From Diphasiastrum complanatum (taxonomy: Eukaryota > Streptophyta > Lycopodiopsida > Lycopodiales > Lycopodiaceae), in contig CM055097.1 in assembly GCA_029204225.1 (NCBI GenBank), forward strand, positions 29,417,785 through 29,481,784: a stretch of 64,000 nt of DNA, given 5' to 3'. A program made the translations under genes and the position numbers. Positions 35,740 through 46,770 of the stretch are shown here, piece by piece (position 1 is the first letter of the stretch; each line of letters begins with the position of its first letter). The notes under the pieces were generated by a model. That model searched no databases and was not told the DNA's origin. It saw nothing but the letters and a program-made list of their open reading frames with translations.

Positions 35740-37780
35740 CTCCCTCTTCAACTAGTTTTAGCATGGACTTTGATAACACTCCAAGTGATGTCCTATGCTT
35801 CATGAACAAGTCCTTTCTCAATGCTTTGGTGAAGATATCAACTACACATTCCCTTGAGGACACATGTTGAAGCTCCACCTCCTTTGCAATGACTTGCTCC
35901 CTCAAGATGGTATTGCACCTCAATATGCCATGAAGAATCACATAGAATGTAAATGAGATGATTAATCCATGCTATCAACTTTTAACTTTATGGAAAAATA
36001 CAGCAAATAAACAATAAATGTGAGTGATCAACATTTGGCAACTTATCTCCTCCTTCTTTGTCCTTTGTTGCCATGTATCCAACATGACACTCCATGAATG
36101 AGCCTCCATTTCCATCTTGCCACAAAAAACCATCAAGTCTTGGAAATCCATGAGTAAGTGAGCTCATCCATAATACTAAAGCAGCACCACATGACTCCAT
36201 AAACCAAGCAAGTTTTACTAGTCCATCTTCGAGATCTACTTGACACAAGAAAATGACCATGAATTCCCCAAAAATTGACAATCTCCAACCATTGGCACTA
36301 AGTAGCTCAACACTTGATAACTTAGCCATGGATTAGTGATGAGCCTCCAATAGATTAATCTCCATCAACAAAACTAGCCAACAATGCTAGTATAAATCCA
36401 ACATCAAAATGATGCTCACCAATGTAACTAGTTTTACCATATCTTGACAATTTGCACACATCCACATGAAAATGCTCAAACATGAGATAGAACAAGTAAA
36501 GTAAACTTGAACAATACTTCCTTGCTACTCCTTTGACCTTACTTGAGTCTTCAATAAGCTGCAAAAATAGATCCATAACATATTTGCCAATTGACTCTCC
36601 TTTGATGCTCTTGACTAGCTCCAAATTGCCAACTTCCCTTTTGACTAGTTGAAGCCCTTTGAGATCAACCTCTTGATCTTCAACTTGACCATCAAAGTCA
36701 TTGAAAAAAATTTGTTTTCTAGATCCATTACTTGCTGTAAAAATAAGAAAACATCTATCTACTTGCATAGCATCATCTACACAAGAAGATCCACCAAAAG
36801 ATGTTTCATTTTTCATAAGAGCTTTATACTCAAGATCCATTGCTTGGATGCACTCCTCTTCTTTCCTTGCTTCATCTACACTTGTAGGTTCATAAAAAGA
36901 GTTTAGGAAAGCAACATAATTTCCAGAAACTAATTGTTTACCCTTTTCATCATATGTGAGCCTTGAAGGTACTTGTCTTTCCCTTGATGCTCTCCTTGGC
37001 TTTTGACTTGATGAAGGTCCATCATCATCATCATCTAAAGTAGGATCCTTTACATCAGCATCAAGACTGTTAGATCCATCAACACCTTTATTAATCATGC
37101 TTGAAGACACTTTTGGAATGTTCCCCTCATCAAAGATGACATCTTACCAACAATCACTTTGTTAGTAGAAGGAATGTAAACCTTGTAGCCTTTACTCACC
37201 TCACTATATCCAACAAAAATACCTCTTCTTGAAGATGTATCCTCCTTGGTCCTATCATCAAGAGTAATGTTGACATAGCATGTGCATCCAAAGGTTCTTA
37301 GAAATTTGACACTCGGCCTCCTCTTGAATAGCATCTCAAAAGGTGTCCTTCCATCCAAAATAGCACTCGACCACCTATTGCAGAAGAAATTGGCACACAA
37401 CAATAGCTTGATCTCAAAATGGTTTGTCAAGATTAGCACTTAACCTCATGGCTTTAGCACTTTCACATAAAGTCCTATTCTTCCTTTCAGCCACTCCATT
37501 TTGTTGTGGGATTTTTTATGTTGTATACTCCCTCTTGATCCCATGCTCATCAAAATATGTACTCACCACCATTGTCACTCCTTAAGCACTTGATCCTTGT
37601 GGAAAATTGGTTCTCCATTGCATTCTTGAACTTGATAAAGATATCATACACTTCATCCTTGCTCTTTAGTAGATAGATCCAACAAAATCTACTAAAATCA
37701 TCAATGAATGTTACATACATCTTGGCTCCTAATTGTAGTAAATCCATGAATATCTGAAAAGACCCTTTAAGGAATGCCAT
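35740..37780 (-). pseudogene. Copia pol remnant of element E
   Basis: From the LTR rightward on the minus strand there is first the RNase H tail (VELQHVSSRECVVDIFTKAL), then the shared non-RT region at 35988-36600. The integrase-to-RT linker with SSSQKPRRASRERQVPSRLT and EARKEEECIQAMDLEYKALM is at 36355-37110. Integrase follows: GCTCYVNITLDDRTKED, then AKMYVTFIDDFSRFCWIYLL and IKCLRSDNGGEYIF ending near 37550. The integrase core D,D is visible, but the E-containing block is disrupted. RT and most of RNase H are absent. Confidence 0.85.
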
Positions 37781-37939
37781 GTAGGGTAAAGAAAAATATC
37801 AAAATAAAAAAGCAATATTGCTTATTTGATTGCCCTCACCACTCCTGAGGCCTCCCCAACTCCCAATGATCTAACCATAGTGTCTACAGTCACAGTTAAC
37901 AACTCTAAATTGTTCACAATTTAACTTGTCAAAATTTAA

Positions 37940-38100
37940 AAATATGACCACCATTCACAAATTCAAATCAGGGAAAAAAACATCCCTCCACTGGAATAAA
38001 AATTTGAGCGCCATCTCCAAATATGAACGCCATCTTCACATTGGACTGAGATTATGAGCGCCATCTCCACATCGGACTAAAAATATGAGCACCATCTCCA
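37940..38100 (+). repeat. ~16-bp motif array upstream of the transposase-like gene
   Basis: Copies of atgagcgccatctcca lie at 38004-38019, 38023-38038, 38054-38069 and 38085-38100, with a diverged one near 37943-37958. The linkers cacat(t/c)ggact are also repeated. A TATA-like tatataatataatt follows near 38121. The array could be transposase binding sites in a subterminal region. Confidence 0.85.
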
Positions 38101-38172
38101 AATTTGAATCAAACAGAGTATATAATATAATTAAAGATAAGTACTTTGTTTTGTTTTGTCTTGCTTTATCTG

Positions 38173-40802
38173 ATGACGATAATGTATCATCTACATTTGG
38201 ATATTCCTAATGATTTGGCACCCATACAAAGACGAGGAGGCAAAGGAGTTCCAATATATGCTGCTGATCAAATCTGTTATAGGACAGAAGGAAAAAAGAA
38301 TTTGGATTTGTGGATTGACGGATCATTGTATCCTCAAGATCCTAGCACATTGACTCATCCCACATTTTCTTCAATAACTAATCTAGTAATATGGATATGC
38401 AATGGGCATACTGGATTATTAGGATATTGTGAGAGATTGCAAAACTATGGAATACGCATATCCTCTTTTTATCAAAAAAGAGATTGTCATGTCCAAAAGA
38501 CTTTAGAGAAAAATGAACAACTTAAAAGAAATTACAAAAGAATAATGATTCATTACAGAAGACAACGTTCAATATTAAATCAGAACTAGATCGAATGAAA
38601 TCAATCTTACAATCTATTCGTATGGAAAACTTGCAATTATTGAAGGATGTGGAAGAGGCTAAGAAGGAGGAGGCTAGGAGTAAGAAGCGAAAGCAGGAAA
38701 GTCGCAAGGATATTCATACCCTTAGAATTCGAGCATTCAAGTAAGCATACCCTGATTTTTTGTAACTTGATTAGTGACATATGGTTTTATTTCTACTACT
38801 ATGTTGTTATGCTAACTAATTGATTTTTTTTTTTGCAAATCTGCATTAGTAGCTCATCAGAATATAAAGGACAATGCATCAATTGGAATGTCATTGGGCT
38901 CAATATTGACTGACAAATACACTGAGTGTATCATGATGAACAATAGGATTTCCAATGTAAAATCCAAAATTGCAGAGTCTTTGATGTTAGACATTTAGAA
39001 AATTTTAGATAAAACTATAGTTTAGAGTGCCTATGATTTGTTTGGTATTAGCAGAGAAGCATATTCAACAATATTTCAACTTATTAGGGATGCCTTTAAG
39101 CAAGTTCAAATTAGAAAAGTTCCTATCCCTAGGTCATATCACTTGAAGATAGAGAGGAATACATTGAACTTAAGTATGCATAAAATGATTGGTACCCCAT
39201 TTCATATAGAGGAAGTTATGAAACTGATGGAAGATCCATGTCATATAGTTCATCAAACAACTTCTTTGTTAATCTAAGTCACTTGTTAACATACATGGTC
39301 ACATTTTATGATATAACCTTAGAAAAGATGAATAGTAAAATAATCATAGTACTTAAGTTAGATGAGTCAGAGATTGTAAAAGGGCAGAAGATGGAGAGAG
39401 TTAGTATAACTCTCATGAATGGTGCACTATCACAAACAGTGGACCAAAGAGACTTCAAATTTAGTGTCCAGTCTGAAAATGATATATGGTGGTTGGCATA
39501 TTTTCAGGTATTTTTTTTTTATTAACTAAGTTTTATTCTTTACCTTGGTTTATGATTCATATTTAGCTAAATTGGTTTTATTCATTGTACAAGTACTGAA
39601 GGAGAATCATGATATATTATCATGGATATTCTCTAGGACATCTTACCCTCGGATCATCAAGGACTATATGGAAGGAGGATTTTTCAAAGTTCCAGGAGTT
39701 GGAGACTTCAAAGTTGAATGGCACTTAGCAGGTGATTTAAAAACATTGAAATGCATTTATAATGTCTCTCACGGTGCTACATCTAAACGTCCTTGTTTAT
39801 ATTGCGTGAAAATGAAAAAAAGATGTAATTAGAAGTACATGAATTACTAGAGAAGATGCATATCCAAACTGGAAGCCAGTATTGCCTATTCTCTTGAAAA
39901 ATATGCATGTTTGCACTCTTCATGCAAAAGTTAGGATAATAGAAAAGCTCGTTTATCTTCATATAGTTTTTGCATGGAATAGTAAGCCAGCATCAGTTGC
40001 GAAGGAAGCTATTTGTCAGTTAGAAGATGTTTTATCAAAAGCAGAACTGCATAAAGGACATGTCAAAATACAAAAAGATGAAAACCTTTCTGAAAAGTTA
40101 GGAAATATGCCAACTAAGCCAACTCTCGGAGGAGCAAAAGCACGTCGATTCCTATCAAACCATACTAGTAAGGCTTCAAACATTCAATACCCAGTCTAGA
40201 AAAAATTGCTACTGCCACTGAAGACTTAGGAGTGATCGACAAATCAAGATTATTGAAAGTTGATGTATGGAAAAGGCTTGACAGTATGATTAAGATATTA
40301 AGAAAAGACAAATTTTTTGATACTGATAAGAGAGCTCTACAAAAGACTTGTGGTGATTTTGTTGATGCAGTATCAAAAGCATAGGGAGAAGATCACATCA
40401 CTCATTACATGGTTAGTATGCATGCTCTAGGCAGCTTTCAATCCACCAATATATTTTGTTCCAAGTCTAGGACTGACATTACGATTTTGACATGTGCAGC
40501 ACATACTAAGAGATCATACATCATTTTTTGCAAATGCACATGGAAGCCTAAGTGTCTGGTCATCACAAGGGATGGAGAAGTCACATTGGCAAGCACGGGC
40601 AATATTTCATCGAAATACACAACATGGAGGAACCAATGAAAAATGAAACTATATTTGCCAATTATCTCAGTGGTTCTACCACAGAGTTCAAATTCGACAG
40701 ATCACCAAATCTTCAAATTATGACAAATTTAGAAAAGCCTGCAAATTCATTGAGCAACATAGAAGCTAAAAATTCAAAGATACAAAGTTGCTACAAATGT
40801 AA
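38173..40802 (+). pseudogene. Transposase-like gene with D, GDLK..CxxC and QGMEK motifs, spliced, decayed
   Basis: Reading by eye: exon 1 is 38173-38740, starting MTIMYHLHLDIPNDLAPIQR and ending in a Lys/Glu-rich coiled coil (one frameshift near 38530, donor gtaagc). Exon 2 is 38850-39507, with two in-frame stops and a frame change near 39240; it contains VLKLDESEIVKGQKMERVS. Exon 3 is about 39594-40411, with VEWHLAGDLKTLKCIYNVSH, ending in the cysteine pair CLYC, then HVCTLHAKVRIIEKLVYLHI. Exon 4 starts at 40500 after a phase-0 intron and holds VWSSQGMEKSHWQARAIFHR, then NTQHGG. After a premature TGA at 40644-40646 coding continues with LSQWFYHRVQIRQITKSSNY to a stop at 40800-40802. The order acidic D, GD.K with CxxC, then QG.EK resembles uncharacterised DDE transposases expanded in some animals and fungi. 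The catalytic assignment (D in LKLDES, D in GDLK, E in QGMEK) is inferred from memory of such proteins, not aligned. Confidence 0.6.
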
Positions 40803-40835
40803 ATTGTATTCACAATTTTCAATATATACAAAGTA

Positions 40836-42302
40836 TCATTCAGAGGTATCTGATACATCCTCTTGTCCAATTGTTGTGCTATCATGCAATAATTCTCTAC
40901 TTGCATATGCATCCAGAAGATGCGCATTGTCCTTGTTACCACTCAATTCTATATATGCTGCATACAATGAATAATGGGAACTCCTTAATGGTACATTCCC
41001 ATCTACAAATCCTAATATGTTTAAAACATAAAATCCCTTCACAAAAATTATTTTATTTGCTCTCGCAAATTTATGTCCACCTAAATAATAAGATAAGGCT
41101 TTCATAGCCATTATCATTGTCTCTCCAACTGGACTGAATTTGGAATGAGCAATCCAAATTTCATTATTTTGAAAGTGCCTCAAGTAGTGGCCGAGGCCAC
41201 TGTCCCTGTGGAAAGATGATGAATGTTGTCTGAAGCCCCCTCGACGAGTAGCAAAGTCATCGATAAAAGTGTACTATGCAATTACAAAATTGGAGTTTTT
41301 AGCACAAATTGAATTCAACAAAACACACATATCAAATAAACAAACGTACAGTAAAACTTTTAAACTTACGCATTCATCATCATCTGCTGCAACTAGATCA
41401 GGAGGATCTATATTATGACCACCCTTTGAAGAAGAGTCATTATCAAATTTCATAACCGATGGACGAGGGAATCCCAGCTGGGCTTGGAATGAAATAAATT
41501 CCTCATCAGAAGGCAAACCTCGTCTATGAGCACTAACGTTTGCCATAGCCTAGGACAAATATTCCTCACTAGTCAAAATTCTCTCATCATCATCATAGTC
41601 AATGCCCGACACTAAGTCTTCAGTTTCAAAATCAACAATGTCAGAGAACTAAGTAATGGTGCTTGACAATAGACAAAGCACCTCATCCTCACGATAATAA
41701 AAAAAAACACATAAATTTGCCATTGTAATATACACATCTTCATTTATATAATATTTTGGCAAATCAAAAAATCATTTAGAATGTACACTAGCAATATTTT
41801 CCTCAGTATTGGCATTAGAGCCAATGAAAGCATCCCTCAACATATCAGTATCTACACTCAAATATTCAATGTCTTTATCAGGAGTATCAACCAAGAAATG
41901 ACTGATATCCTTTATGGAATATTCAGTAGTGGAGGATAAAGGGATCTCAGTATTAGGAATCGAAGTATCTAACTCTACTGGGATTTGTACCAAAAGAGAA
42001 AACACAAATCCGGTCTGATACTCTAGAAAATGACATTTTCGATTACAAACATTACATTTACTGGAATTCTTAAAATGATCAAAAAGTTTAGTGTACATCC
42101 TGTCCAGCCGCTGCTTATAATGTGGAAAAGTATGTACAAGATCAGTGAAATGCATAAATGACAAATTAGACGCAGAGATTGGAGGGATACTGACTATATC
42201 CCTGAATCTGATATATTGGTCATAAAAAACATCAGGACTACTGCAGAAACCCCAACAAAATGACTCATTTAGTTGTGCGTGGTGTACTCTATACAATGCC
42301 AA
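40836..42302 (-). pseudogene. Second element gene, CxxC-type protein, convergent with the transposase
   Basis: Exon 1 runs from about 42302 to 41370, and exon 2 from 41273 to the stop at 40836. They join in phase 0 (DDDEC | YTFIDDFATRRGG) across a 96-bp intron with gtaagt and an AG acceptor. Exon 1 begins LALYRVHHAQLNESFCWGFC and has a cysteine cluster KCNVCNRKCHF near 42040-42060. It continues in one frame through three premature stops (near 41770, 41650 and 41550). Exon 2 contains GLGHYLRHFQNNEIWIAHSK and MAMKALSYYLGGHKF. About 460 residues in total. I do not recognise the family. Its stop lies 33 bp from the end of the transposase-like gene. It may be an accessory protein of the element; the start is uncertain. 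Confidence 0.5.
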
Positions 42303-42315
42303 CTTATTTTTTAAG

Positions 42316-42605
42316 TGGTATAATCTTCAAGAGGATATTAGTATTTCAAAGGTGAGTTATCAGCCCTTTCTATTTTATCTTCATATAAACTATTGTTTGT
42401 TATTAATGTTCATCTAATACATTGTTTATTGCAGTTTACCCTAGTTGATTATACTGTTGGCGAAGTGTACAGATTTCGACAGGAGATCATCCTTAGTCTG
42501 TTTGCTAGGTCAACTGCTGGGGACCAAAGATTGATGCTAGGCCGTCTAAGCCAGACGATGTTCAGATTTTAAATGAGACTGGGCAATTTCTAAATACCCA
42601 AGCTG
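42316..42605 (+). pseudogene. Two short plus-strand exons of an unrecognised gene
   Basis: A possible exon ending ISISK with donor gtgagt at about 42360 is followed by an acceptor ttgcag near 42434. Then comes FTLVDYTVGEVYRFRQEIIL, and in a neighbouring frame GPKIDARPSKPDDVQILNET, ending NTQAE with a TAG near 42605. One frame change lies between the blocks. Both blocks look protein-like, but I cannot identify them. They may be the 3' end of another gene of the same element. Confidence 0.3.
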
Positions 42606-42662
42606 AATAGATAGACATATAGACATATAGAAATAGAATTATAGACATATAGACATACAGAA
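42606..42662. repeat. Short tandem repeat of tagacata
   Basis: Repeated units of atagacatatagacat interrupted by aaatagaatt, directly after the plus-strand fragment. Confidence 0.85.
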
Positions 42663-42756
42663 ACATAATCATTTGCATAGATGTACAAAATCCTCAAATT
42701 TGGGTGATCTTTTATTGAATACATATATCAATTTGTATAATTGATTGTATGGATTT

Positions 42757-43451
42757 TCATTGTTCTTCAACAATGTTGATATCTATTGGAAGATCCTTGC
42801 AGGGTGTTCTATTTTCTTGTCTTTTTCGTATCTGCATAAAAGATAAGCAACTTGTTAATTTCTCTATTCTCTAATAAAATTACATATATAATCATTGACT
42901 GATTTACAAATCAGATTAAAATCTTACCAGCTTTTCATTAATAATGAACCTGAAGTGTTCTGGTAGAATTTCATTGTGCGTTAAGACCAACTCTTGTCTG
43001 ATATAACTCAAGCTCCAATGATTCTCCACTACATTGTAGTTAGCATATTTTCATTGTTGAAAATGTGGACCTCTTTTTTATCTGTGTGACCATCCATTTG
43101 AAGGTCTTGATCGAGTGGCATCCAGGTCCCACTTATTCGTTTCCATCTCTGGTAACTGAACGTAAGACTAAGCATTTGTCTTGCAATGCAATAACAAAAT
43201 GTCATAGATGATTTTTTAATTCTACATTCAATATCTCCAACTGCCTTGCATTCTCAACCCACATCCATCAGATCTGAAAGAGTGTCATCTGGCACATCCT
43301 TACAAACAAATAATGTTGGTGTTCTACGAACATTTGCATTTGAAAAAAAATCTACAAATACATATAAGGATAGGTACCAACTTAATCTATTGACTTTTGA
43401 TCCAGTGCTCACTTTCATTGAGTTTTTCAAATCTAACAGCCAACAATCCAT
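42757..43451 (-). pseudogene. Third element gene on the minus strand, two exons, unknown product
   Basis: The main exon runs from about 43451 to 42928 and the last exon is 42831-42757. The join is phase 0: FRFIINEKL | IRKRQENRTPCKDLPIDINI, then VEEQ and TGA, with donor gtaag and acceptor tatgcag. The main exon includes FVCKDVPDDTLSDLMDVG, one in-frame TGA, then SSMTFCYCIARQMLSLTFSY and GTWMPLDQDLQMDGHTDKKE, and a frame change near 43030 before YIRQELVLTHNEILPEHFRF. No known domain is recognised. The N-terminus is not defined and runs into the Copia gag boundary near 43440-43460. Confidence 0.45.
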
Positions 43452-44055
43452 TAAGAATCAATGAACAGCTCTCCTTTCTTAATGCTTTCATCAATGCAAG
43501 CCAACTCATCATTCAATGCTTTTATCATCAAAACAAAAGTACTTTGACTTTCTTCATTCTTTTGCAAACAAGAAAAGATTTTCCTGCTTAGAGTCAACAC
43601 TCTAGAAGTAGACTTGGATTCAGAAAAAATTCTTCAATGAATCCCAAGCATCTTCAGATGAAGTACACTTACCAACTTCCTTGAGAAGCTCATTGGTAAC
43701 ATTCATGTTGATAATGTGTAGAGCCCTTTTGGCCCTCTTATCATACCTCATTTGATCTTGTTGTGTTGCTGGTCTCTCCTCCAAACCTACAACAATATCC
43801 AAAACATCATTCATCTCAAGAAGTGATTGGCATCCTCACTTTCCACAATGAATAGCTACTTGAGATAAGCCTATCATTGGCTTCCAACATGACTCCACTT
43901 GAGGTTGCCATGTAGCATTGACCTTATCTTTTTTTTCAACCTGTTTCAATGCACAAAGCACTCCTTTGAATAACAACAAATGTTCTCAAAAAAAATCACA
44001 AAGATTTAAAACTATCTCAAAAATTGTCTTCTAGCACTTATACCAAGCAAATTAA
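43440..44055 (-). pseudogene. Copia gag remnant and leader of element E
   Basis: Blocks on the minus strand: MNDVLDIVVGLEERPATQQD, RYDKRAKRALHIINMNV and CTSSEDAWDSLKNFF, then after a frame change KALNDELACIDESIKKGELF. These are UBN2-type gag. The remainder up to the LTR at 44056 is leader; a weak primer-site remnant (ttatacca) lies just before the LTR. Confidence 0.8.
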
Positions 44056-44701
44056 TGTGAAAGATTTCAGATCCTTAAGATCCAATCTACTTGAATGATC
44101 TTTGGTTAGAAAGAGAAATACACTACCAATTTCACCAATGTAGAAAAATCAGCATCTACACACAATTTGAGATGCAAACACTAATAGAACTTGATCAAAC
44201 TTGAATGAAATGATTATGTACTGTTGCTGTCCGTACACAACCAGCAAGATACTGTATTTCACACGTGTGGATCCAAAAATAGCAAATATAGATCATTACA
44301 TAGAATTGCAAGCAATCACCAAGATAGTCCACCAATGGATAGTAGAACCCAAGAGAACCATGTATAAGCATGAAATGAGATAGAGAAGAGAGAAGATGAC
44401 TCTCTCCACGAGTTACATCCTTTTATAGCAGGTCCAAACCCTATTTAGCCACTTGGCTTTCCCACCAAAATGCTAACCCTACCAATTTTGGGTCTAGATT
44501 CAATGTACCCAACTTATTCAAATTGAATCTACTCAAACTCGCATTCTATCTTTCCCACACTTTCAAAAAGTGTTTATTCAAATGAAATTTAGACTAATGA
44601 ACTTTGAAAAGCCAACCTCTAAGTCTAAAACAAGTTTTGGCCTCAATATGCCAAGTATGGAAATATTGCAAAATGTGATGAAACTAGTTGAATCTTTCAC
44701 A
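44056..44701 (-). repeat. LTR family 1 shared between elements E and F
   Basis: Ends are TGTGAAAGATTTCAG and GAATCTTTCACA (+ strand). A minus-strand TATAAAAGGA box lies near 44417-44426. The palindrome CACACGTGTG is at 44260-44269, about 150 bp downstream of the TATA box in the direction of transcription. To its left lie element E's leader and gag; to its right lie element F's polypurine tract and RNase H. Confidence 0.92.
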
Positions 44702-45257
44702 CTCCCTCTTCAACTAGTTTTAGCATAGACTTTGATAATACTCCAAGTGAAGTCCTATGCTTCATGAACAAGGCTTTTCCCAATGTTTTGGTGAAGATAT
44801 CAGCTACACATTCCCTTGAAGACACGTGTTGAAGCTCCACCTCCTTTGCAATGACTCGCTCCCTCACAAAATGATATTGTATCTCAATATGCTTGCTCCT
44901 AGCATGAAAGATAGGATTGGATGCCATTCCTTGGGCTGATTGATTGTCACAAAAAATGATTGGGATCTCTGAAAAATCCATCAAGTGAAGATCCTTGATC
45001 ATCCTCTTGATCCATACCATCTCCTTTGTGCAATGTGTAAGAGCTTTGTACTCGGCCTCACTAGATGACAATGAGATAGTGGCTTGTTTCTTTGACATCC
45101 ATGATATAGCTCCATCACCTATGAAAATACAATAAGAACTAATGGATTTCCTATCCATTACATCTCCAGCATAGTCCAAATCTGAAAATCCAAAAAGATT
45201 AGGTGATGATCCCTCATACAATATGCTAAAATCTCGAGTTCCAATGATGTACCTCAA
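44702..45257 (-). pseudogene. Copia RNase H of element F, frame intact
   Basis: A 186-residue open frame. LFGFSDLDYAGDVMDRKSIS supplies the first catalytic Asp, SLSSSEAEYKALTHCTKEMV the Glu, and PIIFCDNQSAQGMASNPIFH the next Asp. The tail HARSKHIEIQYHFVRERV and VELQHVSSRECVADIFTKTL follows, ending at the LTR polypurine tract (44702-44712). Although open, it lacks any attached RT, so I treat it as part of a defective element. It is better preserved than the same region in element E. Confidence 0.92.
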
Positions 45258-46338
45258 AACTCGCTTTCCTAGCTTCCAATGCTCCTAGCATAGTTTTTGC
45301 CAATAGAACTTTGATCCATCATAAGAATGATCTTCTTCCTAAGAATAGATCTCCTTTCAATGATCATGTAATGCTCAAAATAGAAACAACCATAATTGAT
45401 GTAGAGAATAGTGTCCACTTGGGATGCTTCACTATTTCTTACATCAATTTTACATGTAAAAATGTGACTAGAACATGAAGAATCAGATAGAATGTAAGTG
45501 AGATGATTCCACCATGCTTCCAACTATGAACTCTCTGGAAAAATACAGCAAACAAACAGTAAATGTGAGTGATAAACTTTTGCTTGCATTTCTCCTCCTC
45601 CTTTGTCCTTTGTTGCCTTTTATCCACCATGATACTCCATGAATGAGCCTCCATCTTCATCTTGCCACAAGAAACCATCAAACCTTGGAAATCCATGAGT
45701 AGGTGAGTACATAAATGATGCAAATCCAGCACCACATGACTCCATAAACCAAGTAGGTTGCACTAGTCCATCTTCAAGATTTACTTGACACAAGAAAGTG
45801 ACCATGAATTCACCAAAAATTGACAATCTCCAAGTATTGGCACCAAGTAGCTCAACACTTGAGAACTTGATCATGGATGAGTGATATAATGGCCTCCATT
45901 AGCTTCATTTCCATCAGCAAAATCAGCCAAGAATGCTAGTACAAATCCAACATCAAAACAATGCTCACCAATGTAGCTAGTTTTACCATATCTTGACAAT
46001 TTGCGCACATCCACATGAAATTGCTCAAACATGAGATAGAACAAGTAAAGTAAACTTGAACAAAACTTCCTTGCTGCTCCTTTGAACTTACTTGAGTCTT
46101 CAATATGCTACAAAAACAGATCCATAACACCTTTGCCAACTACTCTCCTTTGATGCTCTTGACTAGCTCTAAATTGCCAGCTTCCCTTTTGACTAGTTGA
46201 AGCGCTTTGAGATCAGCCTCTTGATCTTCAACTTTGACCATCAAAGTCATTGAACAAACTTTGTTTTCCAGATCCATTACTTGATTTTACAGCAAGATAA
46301 CATCCATCCACTTGCATAGCTCCATGTACACAAGAAGA
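45258..46338 (-). other. Non-RT region of element F, shared with D and E
   Basis: Lies where RT should be, between the linker and RNase H. Shared blocks with E and D include DLFL..IEDSSK, KLSRYGKTSYIGEH and GDGGSFM-like text. Several frames are partly open and none spans the region. The RT motifs (VRLVARG, QMDV.TAFL, YVDD) are absent. Confidence 0.75.
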
Positions 46339-46770
46339 TCATCCAAAAGATGTTCCACTCTTCATAAGAGCTTGATACTCGAGATCCATTGCTTGGATCC
46401 ACTCCTCTTCTTTCCTTGCTTGATCTACACTTGTAGGCTCATCCAAAGAGGTTAGGAAAGCAACATAATTTCCAGAAACTACTTGCTTACCCTTTTGATC
46501 ATATGTGAGCCTTGAAGGTACTTGTCTTTCTCTTGATGTTCTCCTTGGCTTTTGACTTGATGAAGGTCCATCATCACCACCATCCAAAGTCGGATCCTTT
46601 TCATCAACATAAAGAATGTTAGATCCATCTACTTTACCATCAATCATGCTTGAAGACACCTTTGGAATGTTTCCCTCATAAAAAATGACATCTCTACCAC
46701 TATTGTCTTTTTCTAATCTTATTTTCTTTGTTGTTGCTTTGAAAACTAGGATCACAATCAAGAAACTCCC
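46339..46770 (-). pseudogene. Integrase C-terminus / RT linker of element F, truncated
   Basis: Reads VIFYEGNIPKVSSSMIDGKV, SSSQKPRRTSRERQVPSRLT and DQARKEEEWIQAMDLEYQAL, matching element E. It ends at about 46770, where the plus-strand Gypsy remnant begins, so the integrase core and everything upstream are missing. Confidence 0.85.

Larger units (their letters stand above)
37781..43440. mobile_element. Putative multi-gene DNA transposon interrupting element E
   Basis: This segment separates Copia gag from Copia integrase and has no LTR, protease, RT or integrase motif. It holds a spliced, decayed transposase-like gene on + (38173-40802), a spliced gene on - (40836-42302), an exon pair on + (about 42316-42605), a spliced gene on - (42757-43451) and ~16-bp repeats before the first gene. 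I could not find terminal inverted repeats or a target duplication, so both ends are approximate and the class is an inference from gene content and position. Confidence 0.55.
35227..44701 (-). mobile_element. Copia element E, split by a 5.6-kb DNA-transposon-like insertion
   Basis: Minus-strand Copia element. The 3' LTR is 35227-35739 and the pol 3' part 35740-37780. A foreign segment runs from about 37781 to 43440, a gag remnant lies at about 43450-43900, and the 5' LTR is 44056-44701. Both LTRs have TGTGAA..TTCACA ends. Protease and the integrase N-terminus are missing at the insertion. RT is missing too, replaced by the region shared with elements D and F. The 5' LTR also serves as the 3' LTR of element F to the right. 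Confidence 0.75.

Noticed and set aside
37781-43440. Terminal inverted repeats and target duplication of the putative DNA transposon
   Set aside because: I compared the sequence near 37781 with the inverse of that near 43440 and found no convincing match, so none is claimed.
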